Below, in pieces: positions 24,373 to 32,574 of a DNA stretch of 35,406 nt. Below the pieces are notes generated by a model. The model was not told the origin of the DNA. It worked only from the letters and a program-made list of their open reading frames with translations, and searched no databases. The position numbers and the translations under genes were made by a program. Position 1 is the first letter of the stretch. The number at the start of each line of letters is the position of its first letter. Origin of the DNA: an uncultured Methanobrevibacter sp. (lineage in GTDB: Archaea > Methanobacteriota > Methanobacteria > Methanobacteriales > Methanobacteriaceae); assembly GCF_947169325.1 (NCBI RefSeq), contig NZ_CAMVPN010000018.1, positions 1-35,406 on the forward strand, in the 5' to 3' direction.

Positions 24373-25347
24373 TTATCTGAAAATGAATACAGGATTTTTG
24401 TCCTGGTTGAAGACTTCGGCCTGCTGGTCCTGATAATTCAAAATCAGGGAATTTGAGTCAGTCACCTCGCCGACCACTTCTGCTTCAATGGAATACCTGG
24501 CAAGATATTCCTTGACGTATTCGCATTTGTCTTCGGTTGTAGTGAATACGAATCCGGAACCCGGATATGACCTTAGCCAATCCTCCCAGCTAACGCTTTC
24601 GTTTCTTGGAATGTCCTCGAGATTGACGACAGCTCCTTTGCGGGAAGTTTCCAGAAGCATTTCAAGGGTTCCTAAAATTCCAGGATTTGAAATGTCCTTT
24701 CCTGATTTTATGTAATCGTTTTCTGCAAGATATTGGACAGCTGTAATCTGGTCACGAACCAATTGAGCATCCTTGTCATAAGTTGTGTCCCAATTGAGGC
24801 TGAACATCTCATGGGGCTTGCCGTCAAGGTCGATTGCCACAATTACCTTGTCTCCCTCTTCAGCGGCAAAGCTTGTGATGATTTTGTCCTTCTGGGCGAT
24901 TCCCACAATGGCCACTCCCAATGAATCCACTTCACCGTCAGGGTGAAGGTGGCCTCCGACCATAGGAACTCCAAACTTCAGGCATCCGTCTTTGATTCCA
25001 TTCAGCAAATCTTCGTAAATCTCATCATTGCTTATTGACATTATGTTAACCATTGCAAGGGGTTTTCCTCCCATTGCAGCAATATCATTAACATTAACAA
25101 GCACGGAACAGTATCCTGCCCAGTAAGGGTTCACATTCATGATGTCTCCCCAGATTCCATCTGCGGCAATCAACATTACCTGATTGTTTCCGATGTCAAT
25201 GGCTGAAGCGTCATCGCCTATGTCAATGACAACGTTTCCAGAAACGTTATATGATTCTTTCAAAAGGGAAATTACATTGTCGATTGAGCTTTTACGTGAT
25301 ACTCCTTTAAATTCTTGAATAGATTTAACAAGATTTTCAAAATCCAA
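24373..25347 (-). CDS. mmp2: Methanogenesis marker protein 2 (AIR synthase-related, PurM fold)
   Basis: 324 residues of the PurM/HypE/SelD superfamily. [15 protein letters not shown] (39-53) and ADGIWGDI carry the ATP and metal-binding acidic residues. [20 protein letters not shown] (104-123) and [12 protein letters not shown] are further PurM-type motifs. Expected to be an ATP-dependent enzyme acting on an acyl or carboxylate substrate; the reaction is unknown. The start is a TTG at 25347, supported by AGGAAGTGTAATC upstream and no in-frame ATG before the ATP-binding region. It lies 16 bases after the DUF2117 gene. Confidence 0.85.
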   Translation of the reverse strand: MDFENLVKSIQEFKGVSRKSSIDNVISLLKESYNVSGNVVIDIGDDASAIDIGNNQVMLIAADGIWGDIMNVNPYWAGYCSVLVNVNDIAAMGGKPLAMVNIMSISNDEIYEDLLNGIKDGCLKFGVPMVGGHLHPDGEVDSLGVAIVGIAQKDKIITSFAAEEGDKVIVAIDLDGKPHEMFSLNWDTTYDKDAQLVRDQITAVQYLAENDYIKSGKDISNPGILGTLEMLLETSRKGAVVNLEDIPRNESVSWEDWLRSYPGSGFVFTTTEDKCEYVKEYLARYSIEAEVVGEVTDSNSLILNYQDQQAEVFNQDKNPVFIFR

Positions 25348-25363
25348 GATTACACTTCCTGAT

Positions 25364-26479
25364 TTATTTGATATAATTTATTTTGTATTTGCAATTAATA
25401 TTTTTTATTATTTCAATGATTTTTTCCTCAAGCTCCGAAATATTTGAAAAATCATATGTGACCTGTTTGCCGTCGAAGATTATCCTTTTAATATATTGAC
25501 CGCAGACATCATCAAAACCACTTTCGACTTCAAAGATGACAGAATCTTTAACCTTGAATCCATCTGCTACAACCTTGTCCAAATCACCATCAGTTATTCC
25601 CACCACAGGTATATCAAACCGATACAAAATGTCAGAAGATATCAATGTCGTATCATCACCGATTGTGATAACCACACTGGAGTCCCTGAACCTGTAAACA
25701 TCCTCGCCTGCATGGTCCAAAAATGCTACCTTAAATTCTTCAGGCTTTTGCTTATCCAAAACCCGTGGCTTGACTTTTGCATTCCTCAAAAGACCTGTTT
25801 TGATAATTGCAGTCTCAAGGTCGACTTCACCCAGCTTTTCAAGGCCATGTTCCTTAAGTTTTCCGCCGACAATGTCGACTATATGATTGTCTTTAGCTAT
25901 TAAAATCAGCTTATCGGAGTCTGTTCTGCCAATGACAACACTGTTGACCATTATATTCTCACCTGGGCTCACCCCATGAACGATTCTTTGGTTGACTCCC
26001 GCATCATCCTGCCTGATGTGATTGTCATAGACCTCTTCGGGAGTTACAACGGCCAAACCCAACCTTTCGGAGAGTTCATTGACGATGTCCAAATCACAGT
26101 TCCAGGCAATGATGCTTCCATCGCATTCACCTGGACGTTCAATCTGAATAACCGGAACGTTATTGTCAGAAATCTTATCGGTGAAATGGCTGTAAACCTT
26201 ATATCCGAATACCTGACCGGTCACATCGGATTTTCCATAGTTCAAAAGAAAGATCACGTCAACGCCATCATCATAAAATATCTTTATGGAATCGCTTGGA
26301 ACCAGCTTGCGTGAAATGTCGATGACATCTTCCAGACTCGCATCTATGACTGCTGTTCTTCCCATAGTTCCGCCCAGCCTTGCTGAAACCTCACCATATT
26401 CCCCAAGCAATTCTATAAGTTTCAATGCATAACCGGAATCGATTATGTTGGGTCCGTGAACAACCACTCCAATCCTCAT
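25364..26479 (-). CDS. DUF2117-type conserved archaeal protein
   Basis: 371 residues, no signal peptide or TM segment. MRIGVVVHGPNIIDSGYALK opens a nucleotide-binding-like domain with RLGGTMGRTAVIDAS. A central part, MVNSVVIGRTDSDKLILIAK, is followed by a second alpha/beta domain (VVITIGDDTTLISSDILYRF, then DIPVVGITDGDLDKV). Known as a methanogen hypothetical protein; no reaction can be assigned. I chose the ATG at 26479, which overlaps the nob1 stop as ATGA, over the longer frame at 26521 that lies wholly inside nob1. Confidence 0.72.
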   Translation of the reverse strand: MRIGVVVHGPNIIDSGYALKLIELLGEYGEVSARLGGTMGRTAVIDASLEDVIDISRKLVPSDSIKIFYDDGVDVIFLLNYGKSDVTGQVFGYKVYSHFTDKISDNNVPVIQIERPGECDGSIIAWNCDLDIVNELSERLGLAVVTPEEVYDNHIRQDDAGVNQRIVHGVSPGENIMVNSVVIGRTDSDKLILIAKDNHIVDIVGGKLKEHGLEKLGEVDLETAIIKTGLLRNAKVKPRVLDKQKPEEFKVAFLDHAGEDVYRFRDSSVVITIGDDTTLISSDILYRFDIPVVGITDGDLDKVVADGFKVKDSVIFEVESGFDDVCGQYIKRIIFDGKQVTYDFSNISELEEKIIEIIKNINCKYKINYIK

Positions 26480-26982
26480 TTGTTCACCCTGATTCGTTTC
26501 TTGAATATTCTGGAACCGCAAATTTCACAGTCATCAAACGGATAGTCCTCACCATATTCCTTCTTGCATCCTTCACAAACCTTCTTCCAGTTGTATATTC
26601 CTCTGATTCCTTTGGTCATTACCCCAGAATATGGGATTTCCATGATTTTTGAAGTGTTCTGGATTGTATAATCGTCACTGATCAGCTTCACATTTTCACC
26701 CCGTTGCATCAGCATGTATGCCAGTGAAATCAGCTTAACGTCCTGTGAGGACAATCTCAGGACATCCCCGCTTTTGGAGATTATTTCACCAACCTCATCA
26801 ATGTAGACTTGAGGAACGTCTTCGATAACCAGCAGTCCCTCATTTACGGCACTGTCAAATTTTAACCGTGATTCGAAATCCTTGATTTCGGCGGTGATTT
26901 CAGGAACAGTGCAATTCCTTTTTGAAGTAATTTGAAATCCATTTATAAAAGCCGATGCGTCCAATACATAACAAATTTCCAT
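26476..26982 (-). CDS. nob1: Nob1-like rRNA endonuclease (PIN domain plus zinc ribbon)
   Basis: 168 residues. The PIN domain starts YVLDASAFINGF (catalytic D8), with RLSSQDVKLISLAYML (acidic residue) and LISDDYTIQN (third acidic cluster). The C-terminal zinc ribbon has CEGCKKEYGEDYPFDDCEIC (two CxxC). Nob1 cuts the 3' end of pre-16S rRNA during small-subunit maturation. I chose the ATG at 26982 (MEICYVLDAS); an in-frame ATG at 27000 would add six residues. No ribosome binding site is adjacent, but a strong one lies further up in front of a tiny open frame at 27006-27023. First gene of its operon. Confidence 0.87.
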   Translation of the reverse strand: MEICYVLDASAFINGFQITSKRNCTVPEITAEIKDFESRLKFDSAVNEGLLVIEDVPQVYIDEVGEIISKSGDVLRLSSQDVKLISLAYMLMQRGENVKLISDDYTIQNTSKIMEIPYSGVMTKGIRGIYNWKKVCEGCKKEYGEDYPFDDCEICGSRIFKKRIRVNK

Positions 26983-27005
26983 GATGAATATTTTAATCAT
27001 GAAAA

Positions 27006-27023
27006 TTAATAAATCTTAGCCAT
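27006..27023 (-). other. Five-codon mini-ORF (MAKIY) with a strong ribosome binding site, upstream of nob1
   Basis: On the minus strand GAGGAGGTG (27041-27033) is followed after 9 bases by ATGGCTAAGATTTATTAA. The stop lies 5 bases before an ATG (27000) in frame with nob1. It could be a leader peptide feeding reinitiation at nob1, or a degenerate former start. The ribosome binding site is among the best in the window, yet no long frame uses it. Confidence 0.35.
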
Positions 27024-27050
27024 TAAAATTCACACCTCCTCAAAAATTTG

Positions 27051-27182
27051 TTGGTAGACATTTGGGAGAGAGTTGGGAGAAAGTTGGGAGAGAGTTGGGA
27101 GGAACTTGGGAGAGTTTTGGAATAAGATTGGGAGAGTTTTGGAACAGAATTTGGAGACATTTGGGAGACTTTTGGAAAAATC
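27051..27182 (+). repeat. Twelve 11-bp phased repeats (TTGGGAGAGnn)
   Basis: TTGG or TTGGG recurs at 27051, 27062, 27073, 27084, 27095, 27106, 27117, 27128, 27139, 27150/27151, 27161 and 27172, an exact 11-base pitch. The best units read TTGGGAGAGAG; units 1, 7, 9, 10 and 12 are degenerate. The array is purine-rich on the plus strand and lies in the divergent gap between the nob1 operon and a regulator operon. It ends 2 bases before TATTTAAATATAT (27183-27195), the probable TATA box of the regulator genes. All units face the same side of the helix, as expected for cooperative binding of one protein. No coding function is supported. Confidence 0.85.
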
Positions 27183-27265
27183 TATTTAAATATATGTAGC
27201 AAAATGAGATATTACCGAAAATTCATGGGGTTTTTACAAGAATTTTCATATAATATAAAAAAAGG

Positions 27266-28066
27266 ATGATGATGAAAATGTACGTTAACAATGGAATAAA
27301 CGATGAAATACGATTTCTTGCACAATCCGAAATCCGACTAAAAATTCTCAGCGAACTTAACAAACGCCCGGATAACGTGAGAGGGCTTGTAAAAGAGACA
27401 AAGATAACCTACAGTTCCGTGTCAAGCAATGTCTCAAAGCTGGAGGAGAACAACTACATCAGAAAATTCAACGGAAAATATTACATTGACCCTATGGCAA
27501 GAATCTATTTTAAAACACTTATGGATTTCAAGAAAAGCATTGAAATCATTAAGGATTTTCACTCATTTTGGTATAAGCACAATCTTGGACAGATGAGCAT
27601 CAATTCAATGAGAAACATCAATGATTTGAAAAACTCAAAACTGATTGAAACCACACCCCTGGACATCTACAAAACACACACAACAATCAAAAATCAGCTG
27701 TTCAACTCAAAAGATGTAAAGGCAATTTTTCCATATCTTCATCCGGAATATCCTAAACTGCTTGAAAGGATATTGAAAAACGGAGGTTCCATCGAGTTAA
27801 TCCTCCCAAGAGAGATAACTAGCGCCATAATGAGACCTATCGATGAAACCTTAAAGAAAAATTCCATCAAGAAAGGGAAATTAAAAATTAGAACAGTTAA
27901 AGAAGATTTAAACTTGTATTTAACAATTTGCGATAAAAGTATGAGTTTAGGACTCTTTAAGACCGACGGAAGCTTTGATCAGAATAGGATTCTAGTGTCA
28001 AAAGATGAAAAATCTTGCCAGTGGGCGGAAGAATTATTTGAATATGTCAAGGACAAGGTGATATGA
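27266..28066 (+). CDS. FilR1-like winged-helix regulator (first of three)
   Basis: 266 residues as given; clustered in-frame ATGs at 27266, 27269, 27272 and 27278 leave the exact start open, and AAAGGATGAT suits 27278 best. The N-terminal ArsR-type winged helix (about 15-75) has SEIRLKILSELNKRPDNVRG and TYSSVSSNVSKLEENNYIRK. The C-terminal part (about 100-266), with VKAIFPYLHPEYPKLLERIL and SIELILPREI, is the DUF1724/FilR1 effector domain of methanogen regulators. The 11-bp repeat array and a TATA box lie directly upstream, making it the prime candidate to bind them. Its stop overlaps the next gene by 4 bases. Confidence 0.85.
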   Translation: MMMKMYVNNGINDEIRFLAQSEIRLKILSELNKRPDNVRGLVKETKITYSSVSSNVSKLEENNYIRKFNGKYYIDPMARIYFKTLMDFKKSIEIIKDFHSFWYKHNLGQMSINSMRNINDLKNSKLIETTPLDIYKTHTTIKNQLFNSKDVKAIFPYLHPEYPKLLERILKNGGSIELILPREITSAIMRPIDETLKKNSIKKGKLKIRTVKEDLNLYLTICDKSMSLGLFKTDGSFDQNRILVSKDEKSCQWAEELFEYVKDKVI

Positions 28067-28863
28067 TGACCAACCCAAAAACCAAAAAAGAATTAAATAA
28101 AGAGTTCAAAGATATAAAGTATATACTTACTTCAAGCATGAGAACAAAATTGCTTTTGGCAATATATGATGTTCCCATGAACTTGGATGAGTTAAGGGGT
28201 GTTTTAAAAAAACCCTCCGCCACCATATTACATGGTTTAAAGGAACTGGAAGCTATCAATTTAGTCAGAAAGTCACAAAAATACTATGAATTAACTTCAA
28301 ACGGATATTTGCTGACTACTAATATGATTAAACTGATAGATAATTGGTATTCCCTCAGCAAAAGTGAGATATTTTGGAATAACCATGACCTTTCAGATAT
28401 TCCTGAGGAGATAATTAGGGACATTTACCTTCTAAAAGACGCAGAATACATCAGTTCAACAACAAGCGACCTATCAATCGCTTTCAACAAATACATAAAA
28501 TTAATTTCAAAAGCTAAAGAACTAACAATACTACTACCAATCTACTCCGAAAATCATTTCAAGCACATGATTGTGTTTTTGAATGAAGGTAAACTTGAAA
28601 AATTGGATCTGATTGTTAGTGAGGAAATATACAATTCAATTCAAAGGAATGAATTGTTCAAAAGAGATTTGCTTGAAAATGAAAAAGTGAACACCATCGT
28701 CACTTCCAAAAGATTTAAAATATTTCTGACCTACTCCGAGCGGTTCATGTCTTTAACATTATTTTTTAAGGACGGACATTATGACGATTCCCACATTTTA
28801 ATCGCCAAAGATGATGACGCCAGAAAATGGGCATTGTCTTTAATAAATTCATTTCAAGGGTGA
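28063..28863 (+). CDS. FilR1-like winged-helix regulator (second of three)
   Basis: 266 residues, a diverged paralogue of the preceding gene with the same layout: a winged helix at about 20-80 (SSMRTKLLLAIYDVPMNLDE, then SATILHGLKELEAINLVRKS), and a FilR1 domain from about 110 with ELTILLPIYSENHFKHMIVF and FKIFLTYSERFMSLTLFFKD. The ATGATG start overlaps the previous stop, and its own TGA overlaps a GTG start, so the three regulators are translationally coupled. The two FilR1 proteins may work as a heterodimer (inference). Confidence 0.85.
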   Translation: MMTNPKTKKELNKEFKDIKYILTSSMRTKLLLAIYDVPMNLDELRGVLKKPSATILHGLKELEAINLVRKSQKYYELTSNGYLLTTNMIKLIDNWYSLSKSEIFWNNHDLSDIPEEIIRDIYLLKDAEYISSTTSDLSIAFNKYIKLISKAKELTILLPIYSENHFKHMIVFLNEGKLEKLDLIVSEEIYNSIQRNELFKRDLLENEKVNTIVTSKRFKIFLTYSERFMSLTLFFKDGHYDDSHILIAKDDDARKWALSLINSFQG

Positions 28864-29189
28864 TCCGGCTGATTTCAAATAATGTTTTATTAAATATTTT
28901 AGATTACAACGATAAAGAGTTATATGATTTAATAGTAATCAGGAATGGTGGCATGAACACTATGAGAATCATTGATGAAATCTTAATGAAGCCTCAAAAC
29001 GCTAATCAAATAGCCAAGAGGCTTGGACTTAACTATAAGACAGTAACTTATCATCTAGACCTCATCTGTGATCATAACTATGCGACCAAAGAAAACTTTG
29101 ACAAACATTATTCCTATTTCCCAAGTGACAAACTTGTAAGAAATTTAGAGGAATACAATAAAATCAAAGACTCTTTAAAATCTGAATAA
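28860..29189 (+). CDS. Small winged-helix (ArsR-like) regulator, third of three
   Basis: About 109 residues from a GTG at 28860 that overlaps the previous stop (GTGA) with GGG just upstream. An N-terminal amphipathic stretch (RLISNNVLLNILDYNDKELY) is followed by a winged helix with MRIIDEILMKPQNANQIAKR and LGLNYKTVTYHLDLICDHNY. No effector domain. The frame extends upstream to 28827, but that part lies inside the previous gene. A shorter ATG start near 28952 is possible. The family is clear; the target is unknown. Confidence 0.75.
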   Translation: MIRLISNNVLLNILDYNDKELYDLIVIRNGGMNTMRIIDEILMKPQNANQIAKRLGLNYKTVTYHLDLICDHNYATKENFDKHYSYFPSDKLVRNLEEYNKIKDSLKSE

Positions 29190-29201
29190 AAGGGACAAAG
29201 T

Positions 29202-29708
29202 ATGAAAAGCGAAACTTCAAGACAACATCAAAAAGAATCTTCAAATGACATCACTTGTGGAGTTATTACTCTCAGTGACAGCAGAAAATCAAAAAAAGCA
29301 GATTTGTCTGGCCAGTATATGGTTGAAGAAATCGAATCACGTTACACATTAAAATCAAGGAGTCTCATACCTGATAATGAAGACGAATTGTTAAATGCCA
29401 TTGAAAATATGGTAAATGATGATGTTGACGTTATTCTAACAACCGGCGGTACCGGGCTCGATCCACGCGACATTACTGTTGAAACCGTGGAAGCTATTTT
29501 TGAAAAAAGATTGGATGGTTTCGGTGAGCTTTTCAGAAGAAAATCATATGAAGAAATAGGTGCTGCGGCATTGCTCTCAAGAGCAACAGCAGGCGTTTAT
29601 AAAAAAAGTATTATCTTTTCAATGCCTGGCTCCCCAAATGCAGTGAAAACCGCATTAGGATTAATAATCGATGAGCTTCCGCATTACGTGCACCACGTAA
29701 AAAAATAA
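29202..29708 (+). CDS. moaB: Molybdenum cofactor biosynthesis protein MoaB/MogA family
   Basis: 168 residues. Adenylylates molybdopterin before metal insertion, for molybdenum or tungsten enzymes such as formylmethanofuran dehydrogenase. CGVITLSDSR, ADLSGQYMVEEI, LTTGGTGLDPRDITVE (the MPT-binding TTGGTG loop) and SMPGSPNAVKTAL are all present. AGGGAC precedes the ATG, 12 bases after the third regulator, so it is probably the last gene of that operon. This hints that the regulators respond to Mo/W supply or methanogenesis demand. Confidence 0.92.
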   Translation: MKSETSRQHQKESSNDITCGVITLSDSRKSKKADLSGQYMVEEIESRYTLKSRSLIPDNEDELLNAIENMVNDDVDVILTTGGTGLDPRDITVETVEAIFEKRLDGFGELFRRKSYEEIGAAALLSRATAGVYKKSIIFSMPGSPNAVKTALGLIIDELPHYVHHVKK

Positions 29709-29713
29709 TTTTT

Positions 29714-29750
29714 TGATGAAATTAAATTTCATCATTTTTTCTTTTTTTAG
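29714..29750. terminator. Bidirectional terminator between moaB and pyrE
   Basis: TGATGAAATT-A-AATTTCATCA (29714-29734) is a perfect 10-bp inverted repeat. It is followed on the plus strand by TTTTTTCTTTTTTT, and on the minus strand by AAAAAATTATTTTT. It serves the convergent moaB and pyrE transcripts. Confidence 0.7.
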
Positions 29751-30274
29751 TCAAAAAATTCATTGACACAAATTAAAGGTTCTAAAGTAATTCCTTCTTT
29801 TTCAAACTCTTCAATGGCACCTTCCTGTCTGTCGACAACAACAAAAGCTCTTTTTACATTACCCCCATTGTCCTGGATAGCTTTGATTGCCTTTAGAAGT
29901 GATCCGCCAGTGGTTGAAACGTCTTCAACGACAATGACATCATCGCCTTCGTTGAGCTCGCCTTCAATGAGTTTGGAAGTGCCGTAGCCTTTCTTTTCTT
30001 TTCGAATCATCAATAGAGGAAGTTTTGATTCAAGTGAAACCGCTGTGGCTATCGGAACTGCACCCAAAGCAGGCCCTGCAACCTTGTCAATCTCATCATC
30101 GGCTATTTTTTCCGTGATTAATTTTGAAATTGTTGACAGAATTTCAGGCTCGGTGATTGCTTTTTTCATGTTGATATAATAGTTGCTTTTCTTACCGGAG
30201 GACAGTGTGAAATCCCCTTCAAGAAATACCTCATTTTCCTTAAGCAAATCAATCAGATATTCTTTTGAAACCAT
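29747..30274 (-). CDS. pyrE: Orotate phosphoribosyltransferase
   Basis: About 175 residues. Joins orotate to PRPP to make orotidine monophosphate in pyrimidine synthesis. The type-1 phosphoribosyltransferase motif [38 protein letters not shown] (orotate/PRPP contacts) and [16 protein letters not shown] are intact. I chose the ATG at 30274 ([11 protein letters not shown]), the usual archaeal opening, over the TTG at 30283. It follows the PRC-barrel gene by 9 bases, so the two are probably cotranscribed. Confidence 0.93.
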   Translation of the reverse strand: MVSKEYLIDLLKENEVFLEGDFTLSSGKKSNYYINMKKAITEPEILSTISKLITEKIADDEIDKVAGPALGAVPIATAVSLESKLPLLMIRKEKKGYGTSKLIEGELNEGDDVIVVEDVSTTGGSLLKAIKAIQDNGGNVKRAFVVVDRQEGAIEEFEKEGITLEPLICVNEFFD

Positions 30275-30283
30275 ATGAATCAA

Positions 30284-30514
30284 TTAAATGTCGTCTTCGC
30301 CTTTAAGCAAAATCTTATCTCCGATTACCTTTACCATTTCCATTGGAATCATGTTTTCACTGGATTTGATCTGTTCGGAAAATCCTGTCTTTTTAAGTAC
30401 AATGTCAGTGATTTCGAAAGTATCCTTATCAAAAACAACATCGGAAACCTTTCCGACAATTTGAATATCAACGTCCAATACTTCCTTACCAAAAAATTCA
30501 TCTTTAATTCTCAT
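30284..30514 (-). CDS. PRC-barrel domain protein
   Basis: 76 residues forming a single PRC-barrel: MRIKDEFFGKEVLDVDIQIV, KVSDVVFDKDTFEITDIVLK, then a KVIGDKILLKGED strand. Such stand-alone barrels are common in Methanobacteriales and their role is uncertain; related domains occur in RNA-processing proteins such as RimM. GGTGATTTT precedes the chosen ATG at 30514; the longer frame to 30571 lacks a site. It lies just upstream of pyrE. Confidence 0.82.
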   Translation of the reverse strand: MRIKDEFFGKEVLDVDIQIVGKVSDVVFDKDTFEITDIVLKKTGFSEQIKSSENMIPMEMVKVIGDKILLKGEDDI

Positions 30515-30641
30515 AAAATCACCATGTTTTAGATTTTGATATAATGTTTGTACCTTCAACATAAAATACATTTACTTTCACAAAGCATCGAAGTTAATAC
30601 AATTTCACATAGCAATATGAAAATCACAGATATAGGGATAT

Positions 30642-30680
30642 CAAAATAAGAAAAATTAGTAGATGCAATAAACATCTACT
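30642..30680 (-). terminator. Terminator hairpin containing the adhesin stop codon
   Basis: AGTAGATG (30658-30665) pairs with CATCTACT (30673-30680) over a 7-base loop. The stop codon (30676-30678) lies in the stem. On the minus strand AATTTTTCTTATTTTG follows. The layout and the CATCTA stem match the terminator at 8836-8875 of the other Ig-tailed surface gene. Confidence 0.55.
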
Positions 30681-32574
30681 TACAATTAATATTCACTTTT
30701 TTTGTAACTTTATTGTAGCACTCATTGCCGCCGTATGTAATTGTTGCCTTAAAATTACCTTTTTTTGTTAATTTAGTAATTCTAAATGTTGCAACACCTT
30801 TTTTATTTGTTTTAGCAATGAATGTTTTCTTATTGACTTTTATTGTGACTTTAGTGTTTTTCATGACTTCATTTTGATTGGTTTTTAAAGTTACAGAATA
30901 TTTTTTAGTTTTTAGAGATTTTTTAAATGTTTTTGATTTAGCAGTTAATTTTGGAGTTGATTTTTTAACAGTTACTTTAACATATACTGCAAATTCATCA
31001 TAAGTAATTGATAAAGTATATTTTTTTGGGGATAAATCATCTGTTGATACTTTAATCTGACCTTTTTTATCTGTGACCAGAATTAATGTTTTAACATTTA
31101 AAAATTTAACAGTGACCTTAACCCCCTTAACAAGATTTCCATATTCATCTTTTAAAGTTGCAACCACATATTTCCCTCCGTTATAAACAGTAGTAACACT
31201 GGAAGGAACAAAAATACTAAAAATCATTTGTTTATATACATTATCACCAGAAATACTTGCCTTATTATCTTTAAAGAAGGAATTTAAATTCTGTCCTTTA
31301 TAATTATAAACATAGAGGATTGCACCACCATAATCCGCACGGTTACTAATGAAAGAACAATTCACACAAAAACCATTCAACAATGCACCCCCATAATCTG
31401 CATGGTTACTAATGAAAGAACAATTCACACAGGAACAATCAGAAACTGCACCCCCATAATCTGCATGGTTACTAATGAAAGAACAATTCACACAGGAACA
31501 ATCAGAAACTGCGCCACCAACGAAAGCATAGTTATTAACAAAAGAACAATTCACAGCAAAATATTCCTCGGAATATGAATCAAAACCCCATGGGCCATAG
31601 ATTGCACCACCGTTAACTGCATGGTTACTAATGAAAGAACAATTCACACAAGAACCATAAAACATCGCACCACCATAATGCGCGGAATTATTTATAAAAT
31701 TACAATTCACAGCACAATACTCTTTAGAATATGGATCAAAATTATATGGCCCATAGATAGCACCCCCCGAATCAGCAGCAGAATTATTTATAAAAGTACA
31801 ATTTACAGGATCGGCACCAATGCCAGAAGGATTATATATTGCACCACCATAATGCACTGCAGAATTATTTATAAAAGTACAATTAGTAGAAGAACCATAT
31901 CCCAATGCACCACCATAATGCGCTGAATTATTTATAAAAGTACAATTAGTAGAAGAACCATCTTCCAATGCACCACCATTATAATTCGCACTGTTATTAA
32001 TAAAAGTACAATTCACACAAGAACATCCCCCATAAATAGCACCACCACTATAATTCGCACTGTTATTAATAAAAGTACAATTCACACAAGAACATCCACC
32101 ACAAATAGCTCCACCATTACCTGATTTACCGTTCACAAAGACAATATCATGGAACACAGCATCAGAATCACCAACAATAAAAATACGAGCAACACCATCA
32201 CCATTAATAGTAAATCCATTTCCCCAAACAGTCACGCCACGAGAAATACTTATACCCTGTTTAAAATCATCATCGGATTTAATATCAAAAGTATAAGTAC
32301 TATCCAAATAGATATCATCATCCACATTACCATTAATAACATTATTCAAATCAGTGAAAGTTTTTGAAGTTGTTTTAATAGATTCATCATTTGAATTTTG
32401 ATAAATTAAATTATCAGAAACCGACTTATCTACACTAACTAAATTATCATCAACAGTTATTTCTTCTCCAACAATTTCATTGGTATGGTTTAAATCATTG
32501 GCATTTACAGAAGAAATAATGCCTAAACCAATTATTAGAAATAATAATATAATTATTAAATTTTTTTTATACAC
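30676..32574 (-). CDS. Adhesin-like secreted protein with Pmp-type beta-helix repeats and Ig-like tail
   Basis: 632 residues, intact. The signal peptide (MYKKNLIIILLFLIIGLGII, then SSVNA) is followed by a variable linker. A beta-helix from about 95 to 440 has roughly a dozen repeats of the type CVNCTFINNSAxYxGGA. Two Ig-like domains (about 445-632) rich in Lys, Thr and Val end in KVNINC. There is no cell-wall anchor motif I recognise. Expected to be exported and held at the pseudomurein surface, binding host, bacterial or protozoal partners (family knowledge, not shown here). Several repeats are nearly identical at DNA level. The promoter region (32575-32640) is AT-rich with GGGGGAG upstream of the ATG. 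Confidence 0.85.
   Translation of the reverse strand: MYKKNLIIILLFLIIGLGIISSVNANDLNHTNEIVGEEITVDDNLVSVDKSVSDNLIYQNSNDESIKTTSKTFTDLNNVINGNVDDDIYLDSTYTFDIKSDDDFKQGISISRGVTVWGNGFTINGDGVARIFIVGDSDAVFHDIVFVNGKSGNGGAICGGCSCVNCTFINNSANYSGGAIYGGCSCVNCTFINNSANYNGGALEDGSSTNCTFINNSAHYGGALGYGSSTNCTFINNSAVHYGGAIYNPSGIGADPVNCTFINNSAADSGGAIYGPYNFDPYSKEYCAVNCNFINNSAHYGGAMFYGSCVNCSFISNHAVNGGAIYGPWGFDSYSEEYFAVNCSFVNNYAFVGGAVSDCSCVNCSFISNHADYGGAVSDCSCVNCSFISNHADYGGALLNGFCVNCSFISNRADYGGAILYVYNYKGQNLNSFFKDNKASISGDNVYKQMIFSIFVPSSVTTVYNGGKYVVATLKDEYGNLVKGVKVTVKFLNVKTLILVTDKKGQIKVSTDDLSPKKYTLSITYDEFAVYVKVTVKKSTPKLTAKSKTFKKSLKTKKYSVTLKTNQNEVMKNTKVTIKVNKKTFIAKTNKKGVATFRITKLTKKGNFKATITYGGNECYNKVTKKVNINCK
31384..31509 (-). 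repeat. Two identical 63-bp coding repeats inside the adhesin
   Basis: The segment 31384-31446 is repeated base for base at 31447-31509 (21 codons, encoding FISNHADYGGAVSDCSCVNCS-type turns). Related units of 63 to 69 bases continue on both sides, for example about 31982 and 32051. They keep the reading frame, so copy number could change by recombination without breaking the gene. Confidence 0.75.

Noticed and set aside
26425-26652. Plus-strand open frames over nob1 and DUF2117 (also 25496-25903 and 25976-26314)
   Set aside because: They are antisense shadows of well-supported coding sequences and have no ribosome binding sites.
27020-27200. Open frame through the 11-bp array encoding a Trp-rich amphipathic peptide (LGESWEKVGRELGGTWES...)
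   Set aside because: It has no ATG or ribosome binding site. An 11-base repeat with no stops automatically gives an 11-residue periodic peptide, and the stretch runs into the TATA box of the next gene.
31384-32110. Regular repeats that might suggest a CRISPR array
   Set aside because: Repeats are in frame within a secreted protein, have no unique spacers of constant length, and no cas genes are present.
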